Shown here one piece after another: positions 1 through 8,459 of a DNA stretch of 64,000 nucleotides. Each line of letters begins with the position of its first letter. The first letter of the stretch is position 1. The notes below the pieces were generated by a model that saw only the letters and a program-made list of their open reading frames with translations, was not told where the DNA came from and ran no database searches. Both the position numbers and the translations under genes were made by a program. Origin of the DNA: Amycolatopsis sp. NBC_01488 (GTDB lineage Bacteria; Actinomycetota; Actinomycetes; Mycobacteriales; Pseudonocardiaceae); assembly GCF_036227105.1 (NCBI RefSeq), contig NZ_CP109434.1, positions 4,034,001 to 4,098,000 of the forward strand, read 5' to 3'.

Positions 1-1
1 C

Positions 2-805
2 GTGCTGGCGTCCGCGCTGCGGCACCATTCGCCCGCGGAACTGGCCCTTCGTTGTCCTTCGACGGTCGTGCAGGTGGTGCTGGCCGCGCAGGTGCGCGCG
101 CTCGACCGGGCGATGACGGGGTGGTTCGGCTCGGGCGTCCCGGAGGCGGCGCGGCTGGTCCGCGCGGCCCGGTTCAGCGGAAGGTGTCGGACGGGCGCGC
201 TGCCGGCCCGGCTTCGCGCCGAGCCGGGACTGCGGGCGGCGGCGCTGGACTGGGCGGAGGCCGGCGGCGGGCGGCTCCTCGCGGACGAGCTGCGCGGAGT
301 GCCGCTGGTCCCGGACGGCGAGGACGGCCGCCGGGCGGCGGAGCTGGTGGTGGCCGCGTTGCTGCCGCGGGCGGAAGTCGGCGCGGGGGATCGGGAGGTG
401 CTGGTGCCGCGGATCACGGCGGTCCGGGACGGGACCGGGTTCCTCGAGGTCCGCTCGGTGCGCGTGGGCGAGCGCGGGTTCCGGGTCGACGTCCGGGCCG
501 ATCCACCGGTGGACTTCGTGCGCGAGAGCCTCGCCCTGCGCGCGCTGTGGTGGAACGGCCTCGGCCGGGTGACCGACGACCTCGGCCACGAGTACCTCGT
601 CCTGCGCAAGGACCCGGACGGCACCGGGATCGTGCGTCACTGGTGCCACCCCCGCCCGGCGCCCGGGGCCCGGGTGCTGCGCCTGGAGTCGGCGGGTTAC
701 CGCGGCGAACTGCTCCGCCTCGACACGGCGGCGCCGGGGACGTCGGCCGAGGTGCTGGTGAAGCGGGAACTGACGGTCCGGCTGGGGTGTGAGCGGCTGG
801 AGTAG
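2..805 (+). CDS. Hypothetical protein, C-terminal part (start lies before the window)
   Basis: The frame is open to the left edge and ends at a TAG at 803-805, so only the last 267 or so residues are seen. The first half is Ala/Arg/Leu-rich and probably helical. From about residue 140 the sequence alternates like a beta-sandwich (RVTDDLGHEYLVL, then VLRLESAGYRGELLRL). There is no signal peptide or membrane segment in this part. Third codon positions are almost all G or C, which supports coding. I do not recognise the family; the C-terminal half could be a ligand- or protein-binding beta domain. Confidence 0.7.
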   Translation: MLASALRHHSPAELALRCPSTVVQVVLAAQVRALDRAMTGWFGSGVPEAARLVRAARFSGRCRTGALPARLRAEPGLRAAALDWAEAGGGRLLADELRGVPLVPDGEDGRRAAELVVAALLPRAEVGAGDREVLVPRITAVRDGTGFLEVRSVRVGERGFRVDVRADPPVDFVRESLALRALWWNGLGRVTDDLGHEYLVLRKDPDGTGIVRHWCHPRPAPGARVLRLESAGYRGELLRLDTAAPGTSAEVLVKRELTVRLGCERLE

Positions 806-957
806 GCCGGCGCGGGGCCACGCGGCGTGGATTCCGCAGCGGTCAGCCTGCTCTTGTTGGGAGCCCTGCCGGGGTGTCATGAGCGGCCGGTGCCGCTCGC
901 ACTCGGGAAGCGGACGGCTGCTCGCGGCTGAAGCGTGACAGGCCGGGCCCGGTGAAC

Positions 958-2388
958 TCAGGCCTCGCTCGGAGCCGGAAGCCCGCCGCCCGGGGTGTCC
1001 GGGGCGAAGCAGACCTGGTCGCGGCCGTTCTCCTTCGCCAGGTACACCGCCGCGTCGGCCGACTGCAGCAACCGCTCCAGCGTGTCCCCGTGCCGCGGGT
1101 GGCGCGCCACCCCGATCGACGTGGTCCGGTCCGCGATCGTCGCCGGGTCGCCACGCTTGTCCGTCGTCACGATATGCAACTTGGCAATCGCAATCCGTAT
1201 GCGCTCGGCCGCGTCCCAGGTGGACTCTTCGTCGATGTCCGGGAGCAGAATGAGGAATTCCTCACCCCCGAAACGGCCGACCAAGTCGCTCGGCCGAGTC
1301 ACTTCGTCGAGGGTTTGCGCAACCGTGCGGAGGACGTCGTCGCCCGCCGGATGGCCATAGGTGTCGTTAATCCACTTGAAGTGGTCGAGATCGACCATCA
1401 GCAGCGCCAGTTGATCACCCGATCGGGCGGTCCGTTCCAGTGCCCGCTCGGCCGACTCCGACCAGCCGCGCATGTTGAGAATCCCGGTTTTCGGGTCGGT
1501 CCGGACGTCGTTCTGCAGCTGATCGAGTTCGGCGAGGCGATTGAAGACCACGGTGACCACAGCCATCACCGCCACCATCGGCGGCACGGCGGCGAGCAGG
1601 ATCGCGGTCACCGCGCCCAGGCCGATGGTGATCGCCTCCAGGGTGTTGTCGGCGGGGCTGCCGAGCACGTTACGAACCGTGCGCCCGGCGGGGGATCCGA
1701 GCAGCAGGACCCCGCCCACGTACACGATCTGGATGGCTTCGTAGATGGCCCCGGTGAGCACGATCGTGCCGAACTCGCGGAGGAAGCCGCTCCAGTCCGG
1801 CGGCCCCAGCAGGTGCGGTCCGAGCGCCGTGTAGGTGACGTGCGCGAGCGTGGCCGCGAGGCCGTGCGTGATCGACGAGAAAATGAAGTTGTGGGCCGGC
1901 CGGCGCGCGATGAACCAGTGCTGCAACCGGATGACCGCGATGACGAACAGAATGAGCGGCACCGGCAGGATCATCGCCGCGGAAAACGTCCAGACGGCGG
2001 TGAGGTCGATCAGCACCGTTTTCGTCCGGTTCCGCCGTCGTTCTTCCTGACGCTGCGTCAGCTGAATGTGCACGGTGGCACCCGCCGCCAGAATCGCGAA
2101 ATTGATCCAGTCGTTTCCGGACGGAATCGGCGAGCGCGCGAACGCGACGACGAGAATCGCGACCGCCACGGCTTCGGCCGCGAGCATGAACGCGACCTGC
2201 ACCGGCCGGCGGCGCCACAGCGCCCAGTTGCGCGGCCGGTAGGCGTGGCCGGTGCGGACGGTCGCGACCGGACCACCGGTCGTGGCCGGTGACCCGTCCG
2301 TGGTCACGCCCTGTTCCGCCGCGGTTCCCCGCTGCGCCGGCGCCGGTCCGCCCCGCTCGCCCGGGTCGCCGTCCGGTCCTGGATGCAA
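958..2388 (-). CDS. Membrane-bound diguanylate cyclase (GGDEF domain)
   Basis: Predicted to make cyclic di-GMP from two GTP at the membrane. The protein is 476 aa. A polar Gly/Pro-rich N-terminus is followed by about six hydrophobic segments (residues ~60-270), then a GGDEF domain (~300-460) with the active-site signature RFGGEEF and, five residues before it, RPSD, which fits the RxxD inhibitory I-site. No EAL or PAS domain is seen. The start is TTG, chosen because a near-ideal ribosome binding site (AAAGGAGGTGACC) lies 2 nt before it. The gene is transcribed away from the two mini-ORFs at 2573-2704. The input signal is unknown. Confidence 0.9.
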   Translation of the reverse strand: MHPGPDGDPGERGGPAPAQRGTAAEQGVTTDGSPATTGGPVATVRTGHAYRPRNWALWRRRPVQVAFMLAAEAVAVAILVVAFARSPIPSGNDWINFAILAAGATVHIQLTQRQEERRRNRTKTVLIDLTAVWTFSAAMILPVPLILFVIAVIRLQHWFIARRPAHNFIFSSITHGLAATLAHVTYTALGPHLLGPPDWSGFLREFGTIVLTGAIYEAIQIVYVGGVLLLGSPAGRTVRNVLGSPADNTLEAITIGLGAVTAILLAAVPPMVAVMAVVTVVFNRLAELDQLQNDVRTDPKTGILNMRGWSESAERALERTARSGDQLALLMVDLDHFKWINDTYGHPAGDDVLRTVAQTLDEVTRPSDLVGRFGGEEFLILLPDIDEESTWDAAERIRIAIAKLHIVTTDKRGDPATIADRTTSIGVARHPRHGDTLERLLQSADAAVYLAKENGRDQVCFAPDTPGGGLPAPSEA

Positions 2389-2390
2389 TT

Positions 2391-2403
2391 GGTCACCTCC
2401 TTT
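2391..2403 (-). promoter_or_regulatory. Near-perfect Shine-Dalgarno of the GGDEF gene
   Basis: The complementary strand reads AAAGGAGGTGACC directly before the TTG start. It is almost a full complement to the 16S rRNA 3' end and decides the start codon. A strong site with a weak start codon suggests translation of the cyclase is tuned. Confidence 0.7.
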
Positions 2404-2572
2404 CCAGCCTAGTCGCCGCCTTGAGTAATCTCATCGGTACCTGGCAGAGTGTTCACGCATTCCGCGGCCGGGTACCATCCCACAGCAACGGACCTGCCAA
2501 GGCCCCGGCGGAACTGCCGGGAACGCGGCGCAAAAGGTTCTGCGAGACTCTTCCCGCACGGAGGTGGCCCCC

Positions 2573-2593
2573 ATGAGCAACCGCGACTTCTGA
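2573..2593 (+). CDS. Hexapeptide mini-ORF, copy 1 (MSNRDF)
   Basis: A six-codon reading frame encoding MSNRDF and ending in TGA. A strong ribosome binding site GGAGGTGG sits 5 nt before the ATG. The same arrangement recurs 111 bp downstream (2684-2704) with one residue changed (Ser to Ala) and one synonymous change (Arg CGC to CGT). That pattern points to selection on the peptide, not only on the DNA. Ser or Ala after Met would allow removal of the initiator Met, leaving SNRDF or ANRDF. No gene on the same strand follows. Function unknown; a leader peptide, a signalling peptide or part of a dual-function small RNA are all possible. Confidence 0.45.
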   Translation: MSNRDF

Positions 2594-2683
2594 ACCACCC
2601 GCGAATTGTCGCCCGCGACGCCCGCGAATGCCATTCATGATCTTGCTCGCCCAGCGTCACAGAGAACGGGGAGGTGGCACCCG

Positions 2684-2704
2684 ATGGCCAACCGTGACTT
2701 CTGA
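2684..2704 (+). CDS. Hexapeptide mini-ORF, copy 2 (MANRDF)
   Basis: Second copy of the six-codon frame, encoding MANRDF with a TGA stop. It is preceded by GGGGAGGTGGCACCCG, a strong ribosome binding site. It shares the GGAGGTGGC-CCC initiation block and the NRDF codons with copy 1, while the ~90 bp between the copies is unrelated. It ends 31 bp before the stop of the convergent MFS gene, so a transcript through it would be antisense to that gene's 3' end. Too short to score statistically alone; the duplication is the evidence. Confidence 0.45.
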   Translation: MANRDF

Positions 2705-2735
2705 TCCGTCCCGCCCGGGAGACGTCGTTCCCCGC

Positions 2736-3950
2736 TCATGACGGCCGTGGCCCCGGCTCCGCCCCGCCGACCCGGCGCCAGGACAGCGCGACCGGGACGG
2801 CCAGCAGCAGCCCCACCGCCCCCGCGAGCGCGATCGCCGCGTTCGCGGAACCGGCCCACTGGGCCACCAGCCCGCCGATGCCGACGCCCACGCCCTGGGC
2901 CACCCGCAGCCCCGTCCGGTAGAGCCCGCCGGCGCTGCCCCGGATGTCGTTGGGCACCCACGTGATGAACGTGGCCGACACCGTGATCACGTACGCGCCC
3001 GTCGCGCCGGCCAGCGCGAGCAGGACCAGCGCGACCGCCAGGTTCGGCCGCAGCGCGAACGCCGCCAGCGCGGCCAGCGGCAGCGCGGCCAGCACCCCCA
3101 GCAGCCGGCGCCGGTGCTCCGTCGAGACGAACCGCGACAGCAGGAACGCCCCGACGACGAAGCCCAGCGGATCGGCCGCCAGCAGCCAGCCCACCGCCTC
3201 GTCGCCCGCGCCCAGCTGTGCGGCGAGCGGCGCGGCGAGGCCCTCCGGGATCACCGCGAGGCCGACGAGCCAGGACAGGTAGAGCAGCACGCGGAGCCGT
3301 TCGTCGCCGAAAACCTGCCGGACGGCGCCGAACCAGGGGGCGCCGTCGTCCCCCGCGGCCGGTCGCCGCAGCACCGCCAGCCGCACGGCGACGGCCGCGA
3401 CCAGGAACGTCAGCGCGTCGATCGCCAGCGCCCACGACGTGCCGATGCCGGTCACCAGCAGGCCGCCGGCGGCGAGGCCGGCCAGCATCGCGGCGTTGTT
3501 CGTGATGCCGCGCAGGTCCTGGCTCTGCAGGTAGACGTCGTCGTCGGTGAAGATCTCGCGGCCGAGCGCGTTCTGCGCCGCGTTGCCCGGCGCGTTCGCC
3601 AGCCGGGCGAAGACGAACAGGACGAACAGCCAGCCCATCGGCGTCCCGGGCACGGCCATCAGCCCGATCAGCACGGCCTGCGCCAGTGAGCCGGTCACCA
3701 GCACCGCCCGCCGCGGGAACCGGTCCGCGAGCTGGGACAACCCGAGCCCGCCCGCCAGCGCGGGCAGGAACGTCAGCGAGTAGACGACGGCCGAGAGCAG
3801 CGGCGACCCGGTCCGGTCGAAGACCAGGATGGCCAGCGCGACGATGGTGAGCTGGTCGCCGAGCATCGACTGCGTCTCGGCGAACCAGAGCGCGCGGAAC
3901 TCGCGGTTGGCCAGGACGGCCCGGAGCCGCGGTGTCGCGCGCGTCGTCAC
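2736..3950 (-). CDS. MFS transporter, probable exporter
   Basis: A 404-aa integral membrane protein of the major facilitator superfamily with about 12 hydrophobic segments; an MFS_3/enterobactin-exporter-like efflux protein is the closest match I recognise. It begins with a short soluble segment (VTTRATPRLRAVLANREF) before the first helix, which has the typical NREFRALWFAE entry. The GTG start at 3950 fits the family; an in-frame upstream extension to 4043 lacks family-like sequence. The SDR gene is divergent across a 370-bp gap. The substrate cannot be inferred. Confidence 0.85.
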   Translation of the reverse strand: MTTRATPRLRAVLANREFRALWFAETQSMLGDQLTIVALAILVFDRTGSPLLSAVVYSLTFLPALAGGLGLSQLADRFPRRAVLVTGSLAQAVLIGLMAVPGTPMGWLFVLFVFARLANAPGNAAQNALGREIFTDDDVYLQSQDLRGITNNAAMLAGLAAGGLLVTGIGTSWALAIDALTFLVAAVAVRLAVLRRPAAGDDGAPWFGAVRQVFGDERLRVLLYLSWLVGLAVIPEGLAAPLAAQLGAGDEAVGWLLAADPLGFVVGAFLLSRFVSTEHRRRLLGVLAALPLAALAAFALRPNLAVALVLLALAGATGAYVITVSATFITWVPNDIRGSAGGLYRTGLRVAQGVGVGIGGLVAQWAGSANAAIALAGAVGLLLAVPVALSWRRVGGAEPGPRPS

Positions 3951-4322
3951 CTCGTCACCACCGCCCCCGATCGAGTGAATATGGGCCGTCCGCATTGTGC
4001 CTCGCCAGTGACGACCCCATCCGGGGGAGTCACGGCTGACCACCCGGAGGCACTGACAGTATGCCGCCGGTTACGCGCCGGTGTCCCCGGAACGCGCATC
4101 CCCGCGCCGATCGGGTTACCCCGCCGCCGAGGGGCCGGGATTGGCCGTGACCGGCGCGCGGGTACCTCCGGGCTGATCGAACCGGATTCGCTCGGCGCAG
4201 GGCGACGGCCGCTCGTCGTCGCGGCGATGCCCCGTTGGTCCGGATGGGCCAAGACTGGACGCAGAGCCGGCCCGGGGTGGACGGACCGCGCCGCCGCCGG
4301 CGCGCAAAGCGGGGAGATGACG
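3951..4322. other. Divergent intergenic region with a hairpin
   Basis: This 372-bp gap separates the divergent MFS and SDR starts and must hold both promoters; I cannot assign -10/-35 boxes with confidence. It contains a dyad at 4008-4033, with GTGAC/GTCAC outer arms and a CCCC/GGGG inner stem. This could be an operator or a transcript hairpin. No convincing gene lies in the gap. Confidence 0.35.
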
Positions 4323-5222
4323 ATGGACGGGTTGATGCAGGGCAAGGCGGTCGTGGTGACCGGCGCCGGCCGGGGCCTTGGCGAGGCGTTCGCGGTGCAC
4401 GTCGCGCGCGCGGGCGGGTCGGTGGTCGTCAACGACATCGACGTGGAGCTGGCCGAGCGCACGGCGGAGAACATCCGCGCGCACGGCGGCCGCGCCGTGG
4501 CCAGCGGGCACAGCGTGGCCGAGGCCGGGGAGGCGCAGGAGATCGTCGACCTGTGCGTCAAGGAGTTCGGCGGGATCGACGGGCTGGTCAACAACGCCGG
4601 CCTGAACTACGAGGCGCTGCCCTGGGAGGACGACGCCGAGCAGGCGCGTGAGCTCGTCCAGGTCAACGTGATGGGCGTGGTGAACACCGGCCTGGCCGCG
4701 ATCAAGGCGATGGTCGGCGCCGGCACCGGCGGCTCGATCGTCAACATCTCTTCGGGAGCTTCGCTCGGGCAGCGCAAGCTCGGCGTGTATGCGGCGAGCA
4801 AGGGCGCGGTCGCGTCACTGACCTACTCCTGGGCGCTCGACCTCGAGGACGCCGGGATCCGCGTCAACGCCGTCTGCCCGCTCGCGCACACGCGGATGGT
4901 GTGGAAGTCCGAACGCTCGCTGCGCGCCTGCCCGCCGGACCGGACGCCGTCGCGGATCGCGCCGGTCGTGCTGTTCCTGCTCGGCGACGGCTCGCACGGC
5001 ATCACCGGCCAGATGATCCGGTGCAACGGCCCGCAGCTGCACGTCATGGGCCAGCCGTTCCTCAAGCAGCCGATCCTCGAGCGCCCGGTGTGGGACACCG
5101 AGACCGTGCAGAAGGCGTTCGACGAGGTCTTTTCCGCCCACCTGGAGAACTACGGCCTGGAGAAGCGCGTCCCGCCGCGGCTGCGCAAGTGGACGGAGAC
5201 GACCTCGCCCCGGACCGCCTAG
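4323..5222 (+). CDS. SDR family NAD(P)-dependent oxidoreductase
   Basis: A classical short-chain dehydrogenase of 299 aa. The Rossmann motif TGAGRGLG is near residue 14, NNAG is in the middle, and the catalytic Ser with Tyr-x3-Lys appears as NISSGAS and YAASKG. The ~70 residues after the core (from about 230) are longer than usual and end in a basic tail. ATG 4323 was chosen over ATG 4317 because GGGGAG lies 6 nt before it. It converges on an acyl-CoA synthetase, sharing its stop region, which suggests a role in lipid or fatty-acyl metabolism; the substrate is unknown. Confidence 0.88.
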   Translation: MDGLMQGKAVVVTGAGRGLGEAFAVHVARAGGSVVVNDIDVELAERTAENIRAHGGRAVASGHSVAEAGEAQEIVDLCVKEFGGIDGLVNNAGLNYEALPWEDDAEQARELVQVNVMGVVNTGLAAIKAMVGAGTGGSIVNISSGASLGQRKLGVYAASKGAVASLTYSWALDLEDAGIRVNAVCPLAHTRMVWKSERSLRACPPDRTPSRIAPVVLFLLGDGSHGITGQMIRCNGPQLHVMGQPFLKQPILERPVWDTETVQKAFDEVFSAHLENYGLEKRVPPRLRKWTETTSPRTA

Positions 5223-7075
5223 GAACCTGCCGCGGGCTCCGGGTCCCGGGCCGCCGCGTACAGCGCTTCGATGTCGGTCGAGTAGCGGTCGTTGATGACC
5301 CGGCGCTTGAGCTTGAGCGTCGGGGTCAGCTCGCCGGATTCGGGCGTCCACGTCTTCGGCAGCACGTGGTAGCGCTTGATCTGCTCGATCCGGGCCAGCC
5401 TGCTGTTGGCCGACTCGACCGCGCGCTCCAGCTCGGCCCGCACGGCCGGGTGGTCGGCGAGCTCGTCCGGCGACGCCTCGACGCCGTTCGCCGCGGCCCA
5501 GCCGGGCGCGATCTCGTCGTCGAGCACGATCAGCGCGGTCACGTACGGCCGGTCGTCGCCGATCGCGACCGCCTGGCCGATCAGCGGGTGCTCCTTGAGC
5601 AGGCCCTCGATCCGCGTCGGCGCGATGTTCTTGCCGCTCGAGGTGATGATCAGTTCCTTCTTGCGGTCGGTGATCGTCACGAAGCCGTCTTCGTCGATCG
5701 TGCCGATGTCGCCGGTCGCGTACCAGCCGTCGGCGTCGGTGGCGTCCTGGATCGTCCCGTCCTCCTGCAGGTAGCCGAGGAAGACGATCGGGCCGCGCAC
5801 CAGCAGCTCGCCGTCTTCGGCGACCTTCACCTCGATGTCGGCGAGCGGCTTGCCGACGGTGCCCGCGCGGAACGCCTCGCCGGAGTTCGACGTCGCCGCG
5901 CCGGTCGTCTCCGACAGGCCCCAGACCTCGCAGATCTCGATGCCGAGGCCGGCCAGGAAGTAGATGATCTCCACCGGCAGGGCGGCCGCGCCGCTGGAGG
6001 CGACCAGCACCTTGTCGAGCCCGAGCAGTGCGCGGATCGGGGCGAGCGCGGCCTCGTCGGTCTGCTTGATCTTCTCGGCCAGTTCTTCGGGCACGGGCTG
6101 CCCGGCGCTGCGCAGCTTGTAGCCCTGCTGCAGCAGTTCGTTCGCCTGCAGCAACGCCGTGCGCCGGTCCTCGGGCACGCCGCCGAGCATGTTCTTCAGC
6201 CCGGCGACCATCTTCTCCCAGACGCGCGGGACGCCGAAGAAGCTCTCCGGGTGCACCTGGCCGAGCGCGCCGACGACGCCGGACGGGTCGGCGAGCGTGT
6301 GCACGTGGCCCGCCCACACGATGGGCAGGTAGATCGACAGCTCGCGCTCGGCGATGTGCGCGAGCGGCAGGTACGCGATGTTCGTCGCGTGCATCGGCGG
6401 GTGGTGCAGTTCCGTCACCGCGTACGCCTGGTGGATCGCGTTGCGGTGCGAAAGCACGACGCCCTTGGGGTCGCCGGTGGTGCCGGAGGTGTAGATCATC
6501 GACAGCGGGTCGTCCGGCTTGATCTCCTGCCAGGAAGCTTCGAACGAGCCCGGGTCGGCGGCAAGCGCTTCCCGGCCCTGCTCCCGCAACGTGGCGAAGG
6601 AGCGGAAGCGGTCGTCGCCCGCCGGGATCGCGGTCTCGTCCATGACGACGATGTGGCGCAGCGCCGGGAGCTCGGCGAGCACTGGCAGCCAACGCGTCAG
6701 CTCGTTCTCCCCGCCGAGCACCACGACCGGCGCCGCGCTGTGCCGCGCGACGAACCGGATCTGGTCCGGGCTGAGCGTGGCGTAGGCGGTGCACGGGATC
6801 GCGGACAGGTGCGTCGCGGCGAGGTCGGCGACCATGTGGTCCGGGCAGCCGGGCGCCATGATCAGCATGCGGTCGCCCTTGGCGAGCCCCAGCCCGGCGA
6901 GGCCGCGGGACACCTCCGCGATCGCGGTGCGGAACTCCAGCCAGCTGAGCGTCGGCTTGCCTTCGAGGTCGAGCGAGGTGATCGCCGGCAGGTCCGGGTA
7001 CTCGGCCGCGTTGCGCTGCAGCAGCCGCGGGATCGTCAGGCCTTCGGTCTGCTCGGCGACGGACGGGGTGGTCAA
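5219..7075 (-). CDS. Long-chain fatty acid-CoA ligase (AMP-forming)
   Basis: Activates a fatty acid to acyl-AMP and then acyl-CoA. The 618-aa length matches the FAA1/FadD15 long-chain class. The AMP-binding signature YTSGTTGDPKG is present, followed by WGLSETTGA and the C-terminal motif YATGDIGTIDEDGF, then DRKKELI. A conserved Lys near the C-terminus (LKLKRRV) follows. The TTG start at 7075 is preceded by GGAGG at 6 nt. The gene converges with the SDR: both stops use the palindrome CTAG, so the coding regions overlap by 4 bp and no separate terminator fits between them. Confidence 0.92.
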   Translation of the reverse strand: MTTPSVAEQTEGLTIPRLLQRNAAEYPDLPAITSLDLEGKPTLSWLEFRTAIAEVSRGLAGLGLAKGDRMLIMAPGCPDHMVADLAATHLSAIPCTAYATLSPDQIRFVARHSAAPVVVLGGENELTRWLPVLAELPALRHIVVMDETAIPAGDDRFRSFATLREQGREALAADPGSFEASWQEIKPDDPLSMIYTSGTTGDPKGVVLSHRNAIHQAYAVTELHHPPMHATNIAYLPLAHIAERELSIYLPIVWAGHVHTLADPSGVVGALGQVHPESFFGVPRVWEKMVAGLKNMLGGVPEDRRTALLQANELLQQGYKLRSAGQPVPEELAEKIKQTDEAALAPIRALLGLDKVLVASSGAAALPVEIIYFLAGLGIEICEVWGLSETTGAATSNSGEAFRAGTVGKPLADIEVKVAEDGELLVRGPIVFLGYLQEDGTIQDATDADGWYATGDIGTIDEDGFVTITDRKKELIITSSGKNIAPTRIEGLLKEHPLIGQAVAIGDDRPYVTALIVLDDEIAPGWAAANGVEASPDELADHPAVRAELERAVESANSRLARIEQIKRYHVLPKTWTPESGELTPTLKLKRRVINDRYSTDIEALYAAARDPEPAAGS

Positions 7076-7268
7076 CGCTGGCCTCCTCGGTGCTGAAGAT
7101 GGCCACACTGTATTGGCTCCCGGCGCAGGTGGATAGAGAATCGCGGCCACGTCAAACGCCCCCTTCACCCGGCCTCGCGCGGTCAGCTCCCCACGACCGT
7201 CCACAGTGCACACGGGCGTCCCCGCGCGAACCGCGCTTCAATGGGGTGAGGACTTCGAGGGGGAAGCG

Positions 7269-7925
7269 ATGACCCGATCGGCACGGGAACTGCTCGACGA
7301 GATCCAGAAGGAGCTCGCGCCGCGCGACGACGACAACCGGCTCGTCCCGCTGATCACCGCCGGCCGCGCGCCGCGCGCGGTGTTCGCCGCGCTCGCCGCG
7401 GAGGAGAAGCGGATCACGCTCAGCGACTGGCGCAGCTTCCACGCGCTCGCCGCCCGCGCCGACGAACCGAACGCGCGCACCTTCTTCGGCGGCCTCGCAC
7501 CCGGCGAGCAGCAGGCGAACGGGATGCTCGACGCGTTGATCGAGGCCGCTGGTCCGGACCACGGCAAGGAACGGCCGCGCGCGGGCTGCCAGGCCTACCC
7601 GGCGTACGTCGCGTGGCTCGCGCTGAACGGCGAATCGTCGGCGACCGCGGCCGGGATCTTCGCGAACTTCGCCGCCTTCGGCCGGTACTGCAAGGACGTC
7701 GCCGCCGGCATGCGCGCGCACTACGGCTTCGGCGACGACGCGTGCGCGTTCTTCGACTTCTTCGCTGCGAATGTCCCGGAAATTGAAGAACAAGCGCTCG
7801 CCGCGATCCAGGCCGGCATCGACGCGCACCGGCTCGACGCCCGCGAAGCCCACCTCTACGCCCGGCTCTTCCAGAGCTACGAGCTGCAGTTCTGGAACAC
7901 CCTCGCCGATGAGTTCCCGGGCTGA
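7269..7925 (+). CDS. TenA/PqqC-like (haem-oxygenase-fold) protein
   Basis: A 218-aa, mostly helical soluble protein. The pattern of conserved acidic and aromatic residues (ACAFFDFFA, ARLFQSYELQFWNTL near the C-terminus) resembles the TenA/thiaminase-II and PqqC-like superfamily, though this copy lacks neighbours for thiamine or PQQ synthesis. GGGGGAAGCG precedes the ATG. It diverges from the acyl-CoA synthetase across 193 bp. Enzyme activity is unproven; a scaffold or oxygenase-like role is equally possible. Confidence 0.65.
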   Translation: MTRSARELLDEIQKELAPRDDDNRLVPLITAGRAPRAVFAALAAEEKRITLSDWRSFHALAARADEPNARTFFGGLAPGEQQANGMLDALIEAAGPDHGKERPRAGCQAYPAYVAWLALNGESSATAAGIFANFAAFGRYCKDVAAGMRAHYGFGDDACAFFDFFAANVPEIEEQALAAIQAGIDAHRLDAREAHLYARLFQSYELQFWNTLADEFPG

Positions 7926-8459
7926 CCCCGTGGAACCGGTTACGGCACCACGCGGAGTGGCCGAGCCGGTGGGTTCGCGGAATAGGTGGAATTCCGGCGC
8001 CGTCTCCGGGGAATCCGCGGTGGAGAGCGGGAATCCGGTGCATTTCCGCTTTGTGCGGGGCGTCCGTCCCGGACGAAGCGGGAGTGCGGTCCGGCCACGG
8101 CGAACCCGTGACCTTTCTCACCGAACCGTCCGGCCCTCGCGTACGTAGGGGCCCCGCCGGGGGCCGGCGGCTCGACCGGCACCGGAATCAGCGTGCATCC
8201 CTGCGGCGGAACGGAAGTAGTGCTGGGACGAACGTCACGACTTTCGGTGGTGGACTTTCCAAGCGCAGGCAACAAGTGTGGACGGGTCACCGTTCCAAGA
8301 TCACGTTATCGCCACGGACTTGACGTGCCTTGAAGGGCTGCCTAACGTCGTCGCGGGCGAAGCAGACCACGGTGATGTTGATCCGGCTGGTCGGAATCCG
8401 GGTGTTGACCGCCTCGGGCGACCCGAAACCATGTACTGCCGGAAGGAAAACGGACCCAG
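7926..8459. other. Intergenic region upstream of the conservon
   Basis: A 534-bp gap with no convincing gene. It includes a G/C-rich dyad near 8150-8175 (GGGGCCCC followed by CCGGGGGCC), possibly a terminator for the TenA-like gene. The conservon promoter lies in its right third. The rest shows nothing I can name. Confidence 0.4.
8320..8348 (+). promoter_or_regulatory. Sigma70-type promoter for the cvn operon
   Basis: TTGACG at 8320-8325 and TAACGT at 8343-8348 with a 17-bp spacer. It sits about 110 bp upstream of the cvnA start, so the message would have a leader of around 100 nt. Both boxes stand out against GC-rich surroundings. Confidence 0.55.

Noticed and set aside
958..2388. Long plus-strand frame (952-2292) over the GGDEF gene
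   Set aside because: It has Arg/Asp/His-rich, un-protein-like composition and is the antisense of a clear GGDEF domain.
2573..2704. Biarylitide-type precursor genes
   Set aside because: No cytochrome P450 nearby, and NRDF lacks the Tyr/His residues cross-linked in that family.
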